Virus record (IMG/VR): IMGVR_UViG_3300047157_000068
Span: 1 to 64,000 of that record
Length of the DNA: 64,000 nucleotides
From: a virus
Direction: 5' to 3' (one strand)
Position numbers and translations under genes: made by a program. Positions 50,659-58,899 of the stretch are shown here, piece by piece (the first letter of the stretch is position 1; each line of letters opens with the position of its first letter). The notes below the pieces were generated by a model. That model was not told the DNA's origin, did no database searches, and saw nothing but the letters and a program-made list of their open reading frames with translations.

Positions 50659-52850
50659 CTATTTTATATTCTTGAATCCGGATCTTCTTATTTTAGAACC
50701 ACCAAATGTCTTGTTACGCCCAATATTTCTAAAAGGACCATTATACTTTAATTTACTCATTTTTTCTGAATTATCCAAAGAATTACCTTCAGATTCACGT
50801 CTCTTAGTATAACCTCTATTTGACTGTTGAATTTTAACAAATGCAATTAATGCACCAAATGTTACAAGTCTATCTACGTTTAATCCAGGATAATATGCAA
50901 GCATTTCTTTTAATAAGCATTGGATCAGGTATTCTTTCTATACCTAATGTTTGATTCATGACATTACCATTTTCATCTAATTCTTCATCTATTACTTCTC
51001 TTAAAAATTCAATAGCATATGATATTAAATGACTTTTAAATAATGTACCTGTATTTTTCCAACCATATTCTTGATATACAGTTCTATTAGATCCTAAGTC
51101 TTTTAAGAAAAGTATTTGCTGCTTAGGTACAAGATATCTTTGTTTTTTTCTAGCAATCATGTGTTGAATAAATAATGATATATTATTTTCAACAATAGTC
51201 CATGCATTATACCACTCAATGATCATTTCTAATCTTTCGTGTGTTTTATTTATATCATCAAAACGCCCACACCATGCAGCAACAATTTTATCTTTTTCAA
51301 TAAATTGTTCTACTTCACCTGACGCAGTTGTTCTTATAACTTCTACTAGCATTTTTGTATATGTATATACTACATAATGAATCAGATGTTGTTGTTTTTC
51401 CTTCTGACACAGGGTCAATTGATCCATAATACTGGCCAAACTCAGGACTTTTTACTGGTCTTTCCCAAACAACTATTGATCCTGTTTTATCAATTTCTTT
51501 TTTATTTACAGGAAAAGAACTTATAGGTAGCTTTCTAGTACGCTTTGCTACTATACCTGTTTTATCTCTATCTAATTCAATTAACTCATAGGGGTATTCT
51601 TTCTCTTCTATACTTTTTAATTGCTTACTTAAGATACCTTGTGGAAAGATAGACTCTTTTCTATATGCAAATGCTTCAGCTATATTAAGTGGTTTTTGAG
51701 ATATTCTTAATTGATACTGTTCTCCACTTAATTCATTCTTCCATCTGCTTCTTTCAATTATTATAGCCTCTATTGCTTCTTGAACTTGTGAGTTACCGTA
51801 ATCATCAATATAAGGCGGCATAGACCATTGTTCTGGGATAAATAATCCTGCCATACCAATTGCTCCCTCAGCATCCATTAGATTTGTTTCTACAGCATAT
51901 ATATCATTAGCACTTGGATTAAGTATCATTTCTTTTAATGGACCACATTGTTCTAAATCACCCACTGATCCAGCAGCTATAAACATACCTGTAGTCATCA
52001 TACCGGATGACATTGCAGGACGCAAATACTCATATGTCTGCATCATGTTTTTAGCAATTCCTGCCTCCTCATGAAAGAAATATGTACATGGACCCCCTAC
52101 CCCTGTAGTAGCATTCTTTTCAAATGAAGCACCTTGTATCTTTGATTTGAGACCTCTTGATGTTTTTCTATTGTTTACTTTGACCTCAATTTGCTGTTGC
52201 CATAGTAAAACCTTTTCAGGATTACTTGGTCTATACCATGCGGTATGTTCATTAAGAAATGTTTTATATTCTTCTAAAAACTTCCATGAACCTTTATCAT
52301 TAATATAATCTTTTAATGATGCTCCTACTTTACAAATTGAACCTTCTTCAAACCAATATTGATTTATAATCTTACCCATATGAAAATATGAGGATGCTAT
52401 CTGACGTTTTTTAAGTATTGCAGAATGCTGATTATTTAACTCAGCTAATAGCTCATATAAAGCCATGTGATACTGTGCATCTCTTACCTTAGCAAAACCA
52501 TAATGCTTTTCTTCTTTATCAAATATTGGTAAGAAGTTTAACCACATGTAATAATCTCTAGTTAAATACCATTCATTATCACCATCTTTATATATAACTC
52601 CTACTCTACATTTATTTTTTTGATCTTCCCAATAAGCAGTAAAATCTTTTGATCTAAATGGCTTATTACAATAAAACCCTTGCTCATTAAATACCCTTGC
52701 CTCTTTATTAAATTCAAAAGCTATTTTAGTAAAATTATATTTACCAGGTTCTTTAAAAATACTATATAGATATTCTGCAAAGTCTTCATCACTTTTAAAT
52801 GATGTTACATCCCACTTTCCATTTTCATATGTAGGTATGATTCTACTCAT
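50659..52850 (-). CDS. terL: Terminase large subunit (two apparent frameshifts)
   Basis: About 730 residues when restored. It is the ATP-driven DNA-packaging motor and nuclease. In the first 511 residues a Walker-A-like segment (LKKRQIASSYFHMG, ~145) and a Walker B with catalytic Glu (CTYFFHEEAG, ~257) are visible, and YYGSIDPVSEGKTTTSDS (~478) starts the RNase H-like nuclease domain. An extra A near 51348 shifts into the frame carrying MLVEVIRTTASGEVEQFIEK, and a second shift near 50905 joins MLAYYPGLNVDRLVTFGALI and the C-terminus GGSKIRRSGFKNIK. It overlaps the GroES-like gene by 8 bp. Family call strong. Confidence 0.85.
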
Positions 52851-53121
52851 ATCTTATGATAGCATATACATCACCTACTTGTAATAACAAATGATCTTCT
52901 CCTTGGTGTTTCATTGGTGTAGGCATTGCATGTTCTGCATATTGAACAACATCACCTATTTGTATTTCAGTAACCTCATCACCTCTACCTACCACTTTAC
53001 CTTGAAATGTTTGCTTAAGTGCTATCTCAGGTAGATATAACCCTGACTTAGTTTTTGTTTCTGGTTTTATCTCTTTTATTAAGAGTTTCATCCCTACTGG
53101 TACTACTACTTGATTTTTCAT
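52843..53121 (-). CDS. GroES-like cochaperonin
   Basis: 92 residues from the ATG at 53121; an in-frame ATG 13 codons upstream gives a poorer N-terminus. The order of motifs follows Cpn10: VVPVGMKLLIKEIKPETKTK, mobile-loop region KSGLYLPEIALKQT, KVVGRGDEVTEIQIGDVVQY and the C-terminal strand LLLQVGDVYAIIRYE. Length is close to the usual ~97. GroES caps GroEL; phage homologues such as T4 gp31 replace it so that the capsid protein can fold. The gene is directly upstream of TerL and the head genes, which fits a role in capsid folding. Which GroEL it partners is unknown. Confidence 0.75.
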   Translation of the reverse strand: MKNQVVVPVGMKLLIKEIKPETKTKSGLYLPEIALKQTFQGKVVGRGDEVTEIQIGDVVQYAEHAMPTPMKHQGEDHLLLQVGDVYAIIRYE

Positions 53122-53200
53122 TTTTTTTATTTGTTGATTTATAATTAAATTCCGGTTCATCCCAATAGCAAAATAACCATTGTGTTTTGTTTTTACTCAT
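53048..53200 (-). CDS. Possible 50-residue overlapping small gene
   Basis: ATG at 53200 immediately follows the TAG of the upstream gene (TAGATG). It reads MSKNKTQWLFCYWDEPEFNY and then becomes Lys/Ser/Asn-rich, overlapping the 5' end of the GroES-like gene in another frame for ~75 bp. The aromatic N-terminus and coupled start are suggestive, but the overlapping tail looks non-selected. It may only provide translational coupling. Confidence 0.3.
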   Translation of the reverse strand: MSKNKTQWLFCYWDEPEFNYKSTNKKNEKSSSSTSRDETLNKRDKTRNKN

Positions 53201-53719
53201 CTACATTTGATCATAAGCAAGTCCTGCACCTCCACGTACTGAGCTTTCTTGTTCTTGTCTCATATCTGTAAATGCACCTTTATATGACTGTCTTATATTT
53301 TCAAACTTAGCAGCTGCATTTACCATAGCATTGATATTTCCGTCTCTACCGTGTTCTATTGCCGTAACTTCCATATACTTAGCCAATCTATCTAACATAG
53401 ATTTTATACCTACATATGCTCTATATGTTGGAGTTTCATATAATTTCTTACACATATCTAAAGCATATCTTATTTTACTGTCTTCAGGAGATTCTTCAAG
53501 TTGTATTTCTTCTATAATTATATCCTCTTTTTCATGTTCAGGTAAATTAAAAAAAGGATTTAGATCAGGATTAGGACATGACATATAAAATAAATATTGG
53601 TATACTGCCATATGTGTATCAGGATATTCTTCCATTATACCTTTTAAAAATGGTAATGCATAACAGTGTTCTGTTAATACAACTTTACTATTTTGAATAT
53701 CAAATAATCTTATCACCAT
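53201..53719 (-). CDS. Unknown protein upstream of TerL
   Basis: 172 residues. Helical, with a Pro-containing loop (MSCPNPDLNPFFNLPEHEKE), an acidic segment (DIIIEEIQLEESPEDSKI) and a polar C-terminal helix (NAMVNAAAKFENIRQSYKGA). It ends at TAG. The position just upstream of the TerL cluster makes a packaging role such as a small terminase subunit possible. I see no HTH that would prove DNA binding. Confidence 0.5.
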   Translation of the reverse strand: MVIRLFDIQNSKVVLTEHCYALPFLKGIMEEYPDTHMAVYQYLFYMSCPNPDLNPFFNLPEHEKEDIIIEEIQLEESPEDSKIRYALDMCKKLYETPTYRAYVGIKSMLDRLAKYMEVTAIEHGRDGNINAMVNAAAKFENIRQSYKGAFTDMRQEQESSVRGGAGLAYDQM

Positions 53720-53979
53720 TATTTATTTATTTTTTGAAATGTTAATACATCTTTTTTTAATTCTTCATATCCAATAACTAAAATGATTGGTTTAGTTTGA
53801 CCAAATAGCAATACTTCTGCATGTGTATTCTGAAACTTATCTGTAGCTACATGAAAGTATTCTTTAAACCACACTACTTTACCTAGATCAATACATATTT
53901 TTGTTTGCTCAAATCTAAAATCAGTAGGTACTTTAGATTTTCTTGATTGTATTTCTACTGCTGCTGTATATTCTTTCAT
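53719..53979 (-). CDS. Unknown small protein coupled to the nuclease gene
   Basis: 86 residues from the ATG at 53979, chosen over the ATG at 54000 because it overlaps the TGA of the nuclease gene in an ATGA junction. Sequence KEYTAAVEIQSRKSKVPTDF, then beta strands (KICIDLGKVVWFKEYF, KPIILVIGYEEL). Its stop overlaps the next start by one base. No recognisable motif. Confidence 0.5.
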   Translation of the reverse strand: MKEYTAAVEIQSRKSKVPTDFRFEQTKICIDLGKVVWFKEYFHVATDKFQNTHAEVLLFGQTKPIILVIGYEELKKDVLTFQKINK

Positions 53980-54791
53980 AGTTTGTTGTCTTTTAACCAC
54001 ATTATAATAGAATTAACTTCATCCTTTAGATATGGTAGTTCATAGATTTTAATATTTTCTAAAACTGGCTCTCCATTTACATGTTCATTAATAGGATAAC
54101 CATTAGCATCTTCACCAACTTGTTTAAACTTTACATGTTGTATAGTTAGTTTGCCTATTTTTAATTTAGGGTTGTGCTTTTTAATAATATACGCATAAAT
54201 ACTGAGCTGTAAGTTATAATGATTTAAATTACAATCATCTAAATGATTAACAGGCTTATACATTTTATTAGTTATTCCTTCCCAATTAGTAAATCCTTTT
54301 TCTTTTATTTCTTTATTTGTCTTGTAATCATTGATATTTATGTAACCATTAACTACTTCAACTACATCTGCTTGACCACATAAACCAACTGATTTTAAAT
54401 ATACTAAATGTTCAGGATAAACTCCTTCATCAAGTTTTTGCTTTGGTGCAATTTTAATTCCTTGTTCATCAATAATAGGTTTAATGATAGGAACTTCCAC
54501 ACCATGTCTACCAATTGTTTTAAGATCTAGCATATCCGCTTCTCTTTGGTTATGATAAAAGTTACCAAGTTTAATTGCTCTTTCAGTTTCACCATCCCAT
54601 GCAGCAATAATCTCTTTTGGTGTCATACCATACCACTTAGATCTTTTATTCTTAGATGATTTTTTGGCTTGACCATCTCTATCAAACTTAGGTTTAAACT
54701 TAGCAATGAATGATGTTACACTTAGCCAGTTTATTTTTTCTTCGTTAGTGCTTTCATACACATGACCTTCTTCTATAAATTTTAGTCCCAT
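53976..54791 (-). CDS. PD-(D/E)XK nuclease (RecB/Cas4-like)
   Basis: 271 residues. The PD-(D/E)XK exonuclease core is visible: GNFYHNQREAD (~78), GQADVVEVVNGY (~139, metal-binding Asp), NDYKTNKE (~156, D-xK) and LQLSIYAYI (~197, the QxxxY helix typical of RecB/Cas4). Crassvirales members I know of carry such a nuclease. Likely roles are processing DNA ends in replication, recombination or packaging. It is coupled to the downstream small gene by an ATGA overlap and preceded by a 78-bp gap that may hold a promoter. Confidence 0.8.
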   Translation of the reverse strand: MGLKFIEEGHVYESTNEEKINWLSVTSFIAKFKPKFDRDGQAKKSSKNKRSKWYGMTPKEIIAAWDGETERAIKLGNFYHNQREADMLDLKTIGRHGVEVPIIKPIIDEQGIKIAPKQKLDEGVYPEHLVYLKSVGLCGQADVVEVVNGYININDYKTNKEIKEKGFTNWEGITNKMYKPVNHLDDCNLNHYNLQLSIYAYIIKKHNPKLKIGKLTIQHVKFKQVGEDANGYPINEHVNGEPVLENIKIYELPYLKDEVNSIIMWLKDNKL

Positions 54792-54869
54792 ATCTATGAT
54801 ATTGTAGTATACCAGTATGAGTTAGTATTCTTTATCTCTAAAGAAGTTACAGTATCATTGTATACATAG

Positions 54870-55205
54870 TTAATTATTAATTTCATTATCTTCTATTTGT
54901 TTTGTTATTAATTCTTCTTGTTCTTCTGATGTATATGAATCCCAATATCCTTTTGGACACTCAGAAGATAAAGATCTTACTTTAAAAGCTAAACTGCAAC
55001 CACAACTTGCACAACAAGGCTGAGTACCAGGAGCCATACACTTATCACCTCCTGCATCAAATAAAGAACATTTGATACAAACCTGAAATCTATCAGTTGC
55101 TACTGCTTCAATGTGTTCTTTTTTAAAAATGCTATTCTTAATTCCTTCTGCAATTTTATCTGCATTTTTAAATACATCAAGATATTTACTCCACTTCCCT
55201 TTCAT
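54870..55205 (-). CDS. Zinc-ribbon-like Cys-rich protein
   Basis: 111 residues. A helical, basic N-terminus (KYLDVFKNADKIAEGIKNSI) precedes a cluster of about nine Cys: VCIKCSLFD, CMAPGTQPCCASCGCSL and SSECPKGYW. This pattern can bind one or two zinc ions and recurs in Bacteroidota phages as a protein of unknown role. The C-terminus is acidic. It overlaps the IHF/HU-like gene by 20 bp, so the two are probably co-translated. Nucleic-acid binding is plausible but unproven. Confidence 0.6.
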   Translation of the reverse strand: MKGKWSKYLDVFKNADKIAEGIKNSIFKKEHIEAVATDRFQVCIKCSLFDAGGDKCMAPGTQPCCASCGCSLAFKVRSLSSECPKGYWDSYTSEEQEELITKQIEDNEINN

Positions 55206-55551
55206 TTCTAAATTCTTTTTTCTTTAGTATGTCTTTTTCTAATTGATCCATAGCGGCATTCATTTGCTTTATGTTATTGTGAATTTCTTCACTTTGTGCA
55301 AAACCGTTATATGTTCTTTTAGTTATATTACCCAATAAACTTTTGTTTTTTAAAATAGCCTTTTCAAGTTTATTTTTTCTTAGGTAAAATGTACCTAATC
55401 CATCTATATTTATTCTAGGATAAGCTAAGGTTGAAAGTTTCTTTCTAACTTTTGCATAATAAAATGATATAAAATCATCTACAACTGATGGATGAACTCC
55501 AACCTCATCTGCAATACCCTTTCTCAAGTCTTTATGATTCTTCGGATTCAC
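55186..55551 (-). CDS. IHF/HU-family DNA-bending protein
   Basis: 121 residues. The N-terminal helices (DLRKGIADEVGVHPSVVDDF, SFYYAKVRKKLS) followed by YPRINIDGLGTFYLRKNKLE match the HU/IHF core, where the beta-arm region begins after 'GLGTF'. The arm is short or altered, and the C-terminal ~50 residues are an added charged helix. crAss-like phages commonly encode IHF-like subunits. Expected roles are genome compaction, replication or packaging architecture. It overlaps both neighbours by 20 bp. Confidence 0.75.
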   Translation of the reverse strand: MNPKNHKDLRKGIADEVGVHPSVVDDFISFYYAKVRKKLSTLAYPRINIDGLGTFYLRKNKLEKAILKNKSLLGNITKRTYNGFAQSEEIHNNIKQMNAAMDQLEKDILKKKEFRNEREVE

Positions 55552-55903
55552 GGCCTAATATTTTATAGTCTAATAAAACTAGACCATTGGATTGAACATT
55601 AATATTAGGATTTAATTTAATTGTTTTTTTATTGTGTCCCGTTTTAATCAATAAACCCTTTTTTTCTGCCTTAGTAATAGCATTTCTAGCAGATTGTGCA
55701 CTTTTAAATATGTTAGTTTCAACAGTATTAGTGCAAAATTTAGTTAATTCAACGCCTTTTTGTTTTGCTAATTCACTTAAAAAATCTAAGTCAGAATTAC
55801 TTATACGTATATCATTAAAGAAACAATATGTGACTATCTGATACTTTATTGATACATTGATATCTACTTGGTGCTTAAGATCTACTTTATTTACTAGTGC
55901 CAT
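55532..55903 (-). CDS. Winged-HTH-like regulator/replication protein
   Basis: 123 residues. A mixed N-terminal half is followed by KSAQSARNAITKAEKKGLLI and KTIKLNPNINVQSNGLVLLD, the recognition-helix-plus-wing pattern of small winged-helix proteins. I recall similar proteins in other large Bacteroidota phages, often described as transcriptional or replication factors. It is 1 bp after the endolysin stop and overlaps the IHF-like gene by 20 bp. Confidence 0.55.
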   Translation of the reverse strand: MALVNKVDLKHQVDINVSIKYQIVTYCFFNDIRISNSDLDFLSELAKQKGVELTKFCTNTVETNIFKSAQSARNAITKAEKKGLLIKTGHNKKTIKLNPNINVQSNGLVLLDYKILGRESEES

Positions 55904-55904
55904 T

Positions 55905-56828
55905 TTATAAACTCATTATCATATCAACAAAATCAGGATGAGGATAACAATCCATCTTTCCTTTTCTAACATTGGTATGTGTTAACAATCCTTTGACTTT
56001 ACCGTAATATGCATCTTCTTGAAAATCAAATCCTTTTGTTGGACCAAACTTTTTTATGTATTGCTTTAATCCAAGTCTTATGTCTATCTCATCTCTTTCA
56101 GCAACATACTTAATCCACTTTTCAGTTTCTTTAATCTGTTCATCTGAGTAGTTATGCCAATGTAATTTACCTTTAAAATGCTCAGGTAACTCACATACTT
56201 GTTCTTTAATACATTTAGAACCTACATAAGTAGTAAGATCTTTACTATCTAAGTAGCCCATATTACATATTTCTAATCCTACAGAATGACGGTTCATATA
56301 ACCAGATCCTGTTCTACCTAAATGCCAACCCTGACATCCTTCTGGAAATGCCTGAACCATAACACCATTAAATTCATCATCACCATTTCTATGATTAATA
56401 CCACCTAAAACAAATTCAGTAGCAATTCTACCTCTTGAATCTCTTCCCCAGTGATCAATACATCTGTATGGGTTTGGGTTTCCTGCTGTATGATGTAAAA
56501 ATATATAGTGATTTTTTATTGGGCCTTTAATATATTCTCCTTTAGGTAAATAATGTCTGTGGATTACTTGATCAAATCTTGTAGTAAAATACTGTGATGT
56601 TGAATCAGTATCCTCATCTATTGCCTCATCTATAGTATACTCCATGTTAAGTACTAATACCCACATGTCTGCATCAACTACTCCAGTCACCATTAGACCT
56701 TTGTCTAATTGAAATCTTTCTACAGCTTTTTCTGTTAAGGGTCCAAAGACCCCATCTGCGGTAAGTCCTAATGCTGTCTGTAGAGTTTTTACATCAGAAC
56801 CTCTGCTACCTTTCTTAAGCTGTTTCAC
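55905..56828 (-). CDS. Endolysin: N-acetylmuramoyl-L-alanine amidase with N-terminal peptidoglycan-binding domain
   Basis: 307 residues. Residues 1-62 are a PG_binding_1 repeat (GSRGSDVKTLQTALGLTADG). The amidase_2 domain (~100-305) has the zinc His in FLHHTAGNP, the core strand SVGLEICNMG, and a late THTNVRKGKMDCYP block supplying the other ligands (His and Asp/Cys). It cleaves the lactyl-amide bond between MurNAc and the stem peptide at lysis. There is no signal peptide, so it needs a holin; a candidate lies at 57986-58207. It overlaps the upstream gene by 14 bp. Confidence 0.85.
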   Translation of the reverse strand: MKQLKKGSRGSDVKTLQTALGLTADGVFGPLTEKAVERFQLDKGLMVTGVVDADMWVLVLNMEYTIDEAIDEDTDSTSQYFTTRFDQVIHRHYLPKGEYIKGPIKNHYIFLHHTAGNPNPYRCIDHWGRDSRGRIATEFVLGGINHRNGDDEFNGVMVQAFPEGCQGWHLGRTGSGYMNRHSVGLEICNMGYLDSKDLTTYVGSKCIKEQVCELPEHFKGKLHWHNYSDEQIKETEKWIKYVAERDEIDIRLGLKQYIKKFGPTKGFDFQEDAYYGKVKGLLTHTNVRKGKMDCYPHPDFVDMIMSL

Positions 56829-57126
56829 CTTGCATTGCTTTTACCATTGCTTCTTGAAATGCTTTACCTTCTTCTGTATTAGGATCTGGAGCACCTTCAC
56901 CTTTTTGAGCAGCATACTGTTGAGCCATAAACATTTGAGCTTGCATACGCTCTGCTCTAGCTTTTTCAATAGCAGCTAAAAGTGTTTCATAATCTGCTTG
57001 AACTTCTAAATGAGGAATGTTGTCTTTGTAGAATTGAGTTATCTCTTCTCTACGTGCTGCCATTTCTTCTTTTGACATTTCTGGATTAGTATCCTGAAGA
57101 TTTGGGTTGGTTTTTGAATTTGACAT
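56815..57126 (-). CDS. Unknown charged helical protein next to the endolysin
   Basis: 103 residues. Acidic N-terminus (NPEMSKEEMAARREEITQFY), then an Ala/Met/Gln-rich helix (ARAERMQAQMFMAQQYAAQK) and an acidic end. Soluble, no membrane segment. It overlaps the endolysin start by 14 bp and is probably co-transcribed with it. Virion component or lysis accessory are both possible. Confidence 0.5.
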   Translation of the reverse strand: MSNSKTNPNLQDTNPEMSKEEMAARREEITQFYKDNIPHLEVQADYETLLAAIEKARAERMQAQMFMAQQYAAQKGEGAPDPNTEEGKAFQEAMVKAMQGETA

Positions 57127-57186
57127 GTTACTGTTTTTAAAGTTAATAAAAACAAAAGTAACAAAAATAGTTTAAATAAAAAAAGT

Positions 57187-57447
57187 TTAGATAGTTATTT
57201 TAGAAACCGTATTACGTCTAAGTACGTCAATTAACATTTTGGCTTCCGAATATTGCCATATTTTGATTGTCATTGCAGGATCTTGAATATACCATCCTCC
57301 ATCTTCTTCAGCTTCATCATTACCTCCAGTATGAAACAGCATGTCTCCAAATTCAATGCTAAAATAATAATATCCTTCTGGCCAATCATCATCTTCATGA
57401 TGACCCATTTTAGTAAATCCTAGTTCTTTCAAATTTGCTGCTGTCAT
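57187..57447 (-). CDS. Unknown small acidic protein
   Basis: 86 residues, rich in Asp, Glu, Trp and Gly (GHHEDDDWPEGYYYFSIEFG, then GGWYIQDPAMTIKIWQ). It looks like a compact beta protein. ATG at 57447, TAA at 57187; 3 bp after the stop of the basic gene at 57451. No known motif. Confidence 0.5.
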   Translation of the reverse strand: MTAANLKELGFTKMGHHEDDDWPEGYYYFSIEFGDMLFHTGGNDEAEEDGGWYIQDPAMTIKIWQYSEAKMLIDVLRRNTVSKITI

Positions 57448-57450
57448 ATC

Positions 57451-57744
57451 CTACCATTTAACTTTGTCTGCCCAGTAAGCAGCAGACATTTTGCCTTTCT
57501 TTATGTTTTTGCCATGCCTAGCCTTAAAACTTTTACGTTTAGCTTTCATTTTAGCTGACTCACCTGCTTTTGGTTTACCGGCAGTCTTTGCACCCTTTTG
57601 TCCAAAACGTATAGTCTTAATCTTGTCTCCTTCTTTGGCTACAACAATATGAGATTTCTTTGGGTGTCCTGGTGTACGTTTAGGCTTGTTATATCCTGAT
57701 ACACCAGCTTTAGCTAATCTACTATCTTTTTTCTTAACTGCCAT
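57451..57744 (-). CDS. Highly basic small protein of a family shared with aquatic phages
   Basis: 97 residues, extremely Lys-rich. Blocks VSGYNKPKRTPGHPKKSHIV, IRFGQKGAKTAGKPKAGESA, AKRKSFKARHGKNIKKGKMS and AAYWADKVKW are ones I recall, almost unchanged, in marine phages and large aquatic viruses as a domain of unknown function. It ends at TAG after the conserved ADKVKW, which supports TAG as a true stop. A DNA-binding or condensing role is likely from charge, not shown. Start and stop overlap neighbours by one base at 57744. Confidence 0.7.
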   Translation of the reverse strand: MAVKKKDSRLAKAGVSGYNKPKRTPGHPKKSHIVVAKEGDKIKTIRFGQKGAKTAGKPKAGESAKMKAKRKSFKARHGKNIKKGKMSAAYWADKVKW

Positions 57745-57986
57745 TATCTTTTCTTTCCTTTATGCAAACCATGTTTTGCGTGTTGTTTACCTTTCTTGGT
57801 AGCAGCACGTTTCTTTGCATTAGCTGCAGCCAATTTCTTTTTACCTTTCTTAGTACTCTTAAGTTTAGATATAGTTCTAGAAGGTGCATATACCTCTCCG
57901 GTTTCGGAAGATTTCTTTCCGCTTGCCGTTCTCCATTTCTGCTTAGTCCATCTAGTTAGACTTTTTTGTTGTTTAGTCTTTGCCAT
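57744..57986 (-). CDS. Second highly basic small protein
   Basis: 80 residues. It begins KTKQQKSLTRWTKQKWRTAS, followed by GKKSSETGEVYAPSRTISKL and a Lys/Ala/His-rich tail (KKRAATKKGKQHAKHGLHKG). The 'KWRTxSGKKSSxTGExYxP' pattern is a domain of unknown function I have seen in aquatic phages and giant viruses. It is coupled to both neighbours by TAATG-type overlaps. It may bind nucleic acid. Confidence 0.65.
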   Translation of the reverse strand: MAKTKQQKSLTRWTKQKWRTASGKKSSETGEVYAPSRTISKLKSTKKGKKKLAAANAKKRAATKKGKQHAKHGLHKGKKR

Positions 57987-58207
57987 TACTTACATCTTGA
58001 TTCTTGTAGCCTAATAATTTCTTTTTCTAATTCTACAATCTTATCTTCCGATTCATTGATCATTTTTATTTTTTTTTCTAGCCTAGATTCTAGTACAATC
58101 ATATCATCTGATAATTGTGCTATTTGGCTATATGCTATACCCATTGTGAATATAATACCTATGATCCAGATTATATTACCAATATTTAGCGTTAGGTCTT
58201 TCATCAT
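57986..58207 (-). CDS. Small membrane protein with coiled coil (holin or spanin candidate)
   Basis: 73 residues (or 72 from the second Met). One hydrophobic segment (NIIWIIGIIFTMGIAYSQIA, residues ~10-30) is followed by a charged coiled coil (VLESRLEKKIKMINESEDKI). This layout fits an inner-membrane i-spanin or a class III-like holin, and the endolysin is ~1.2 kb further along the same operon. No lipobox partner is seen next to it. The lysis role is inferred. Confidence 0.55.
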   Translation of the reverse strand: MMKDLTLNIGNIIWIIGIIFTMGIAYSQIAQLSDDMIVLESRLEKKIKMINESEDKIVELEKEIIRLQESRCK

Positions 58208-58410
58208 TTCTTGGATTTGTATCCACCTCCGTTAGCTTTGTAACGTTTAGCAAGCATTTGAGCTTTACGTGCAGACCATTGACCCGGTGCACCACCTTTA
58301 CTACCAGCCTTGATAGAATTAAATAATCTTTTACGCATTCCCGGTTTAGTGTAGTTACCACTACTATTTACGGTACTTTTCTTTTTAGTTGTTTTTCTTT
58401 TTAATGCCAT
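58204..58410 (-). CDS. Third highly basic small protein (KPGMRKRLFN family)
   Basis: 68 residues: a Lys/Thr-rich start, then GNYTKPGMRKRLFNSIKAGS and GGAPGQWSARKAQMLAKRYK and a Gly-rich end. I recall the same blocks in small proteins of many aquatic phages, with no known function. Its TGA overlaps the ATGATG of the next gene. Three basic proteins in one short operon suggest a shared role, such as DNA condensation. Confidence 0.65.
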   Translation of the reverse strand: MALKRKTTKKKSTVNSSGNYTKPGMRKRLFNSIKAGSKGGAPGQWSARKAQMLAKRYKANGGGYKSKK

Positions 58411-58414
58411 AACT

Positions 58415-58738
58415 TTATGCTTTGTATGTTTCTGGATACGCCTTAAACATTATATCTCTTAATTTTGCACACTTTTCATAGTCTTCTTCTTCTACGAAGT
58501 ACGCTATTATATTTTCTAATTCTTCAAGTTTTGGTCCGTTATCTGGATCATAAGCCATCACTAATTCTTTTCCTTCACTGAATTGACTTGATATAAGTTC
58601 GTCAAAAGTTATTTCTCCGGCCAGCAACATCCAAGCATTATTGTATGCAGTATCTAATATAATAGCATCCATTTGCATTTGTTGTATATCTGACAGTCCA
58701 CCCCCTTCTGTCTTATCATTATCATCCCAGTCTGCCAT
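58415..58738 (-). CDS. Unknown acidic protein with UVR-like helix; first gene of the leftward operon
   Basis: 107 residues. Acidic start (DWDDNDKTEGGGLSDIQQMQ), a helix-rich middle and a C-terminal helix pair (LEELENIIAYFVEEEDYEKC, AKLRDIMFKAYPETY) resembling UVR-type protein-interaction motifs. It opens the whole leftward transcription unit; a promoter-like motif lies 34-46 bp upstream. Confidence 0.5.
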   Translation of the reverse strand: MADWDDNDKTEGGGLSDIQQMQMDAIILDTAYNNAWMLLAGEITFDELISSQFSEGKELVMAYDPDNGPKLEELENIIAYFVEEEDYEKCAKLRDIMFKAYPETYKA

Positions 58739-58771
58739 ATCATTTTATTTAGTGAGTAACTCTTCTATAAG

Positions 58772-58784
58772 AACAATATACTAA
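58772..58784 (-). promoter_or_regulatory. Promoter-like motif TTTAGTATATTGT
   Basis: Minus-strand variant of TTTGTATATTRT followed by TTATAG, 34-46 bp upstream of the first leftward gene (58738). Confidence 0.45.
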
Positions 58785-58899
58785 ATTTAAAAATCCTATG
58801 AAAATTTTTCTAGCACAACATGCCCCCGCCTACTGTAAAATTGTCCCTACGCCCCACCAAAAAATTGTGTGTTTGGCACTTTCAAGAGGTATTACTGTA

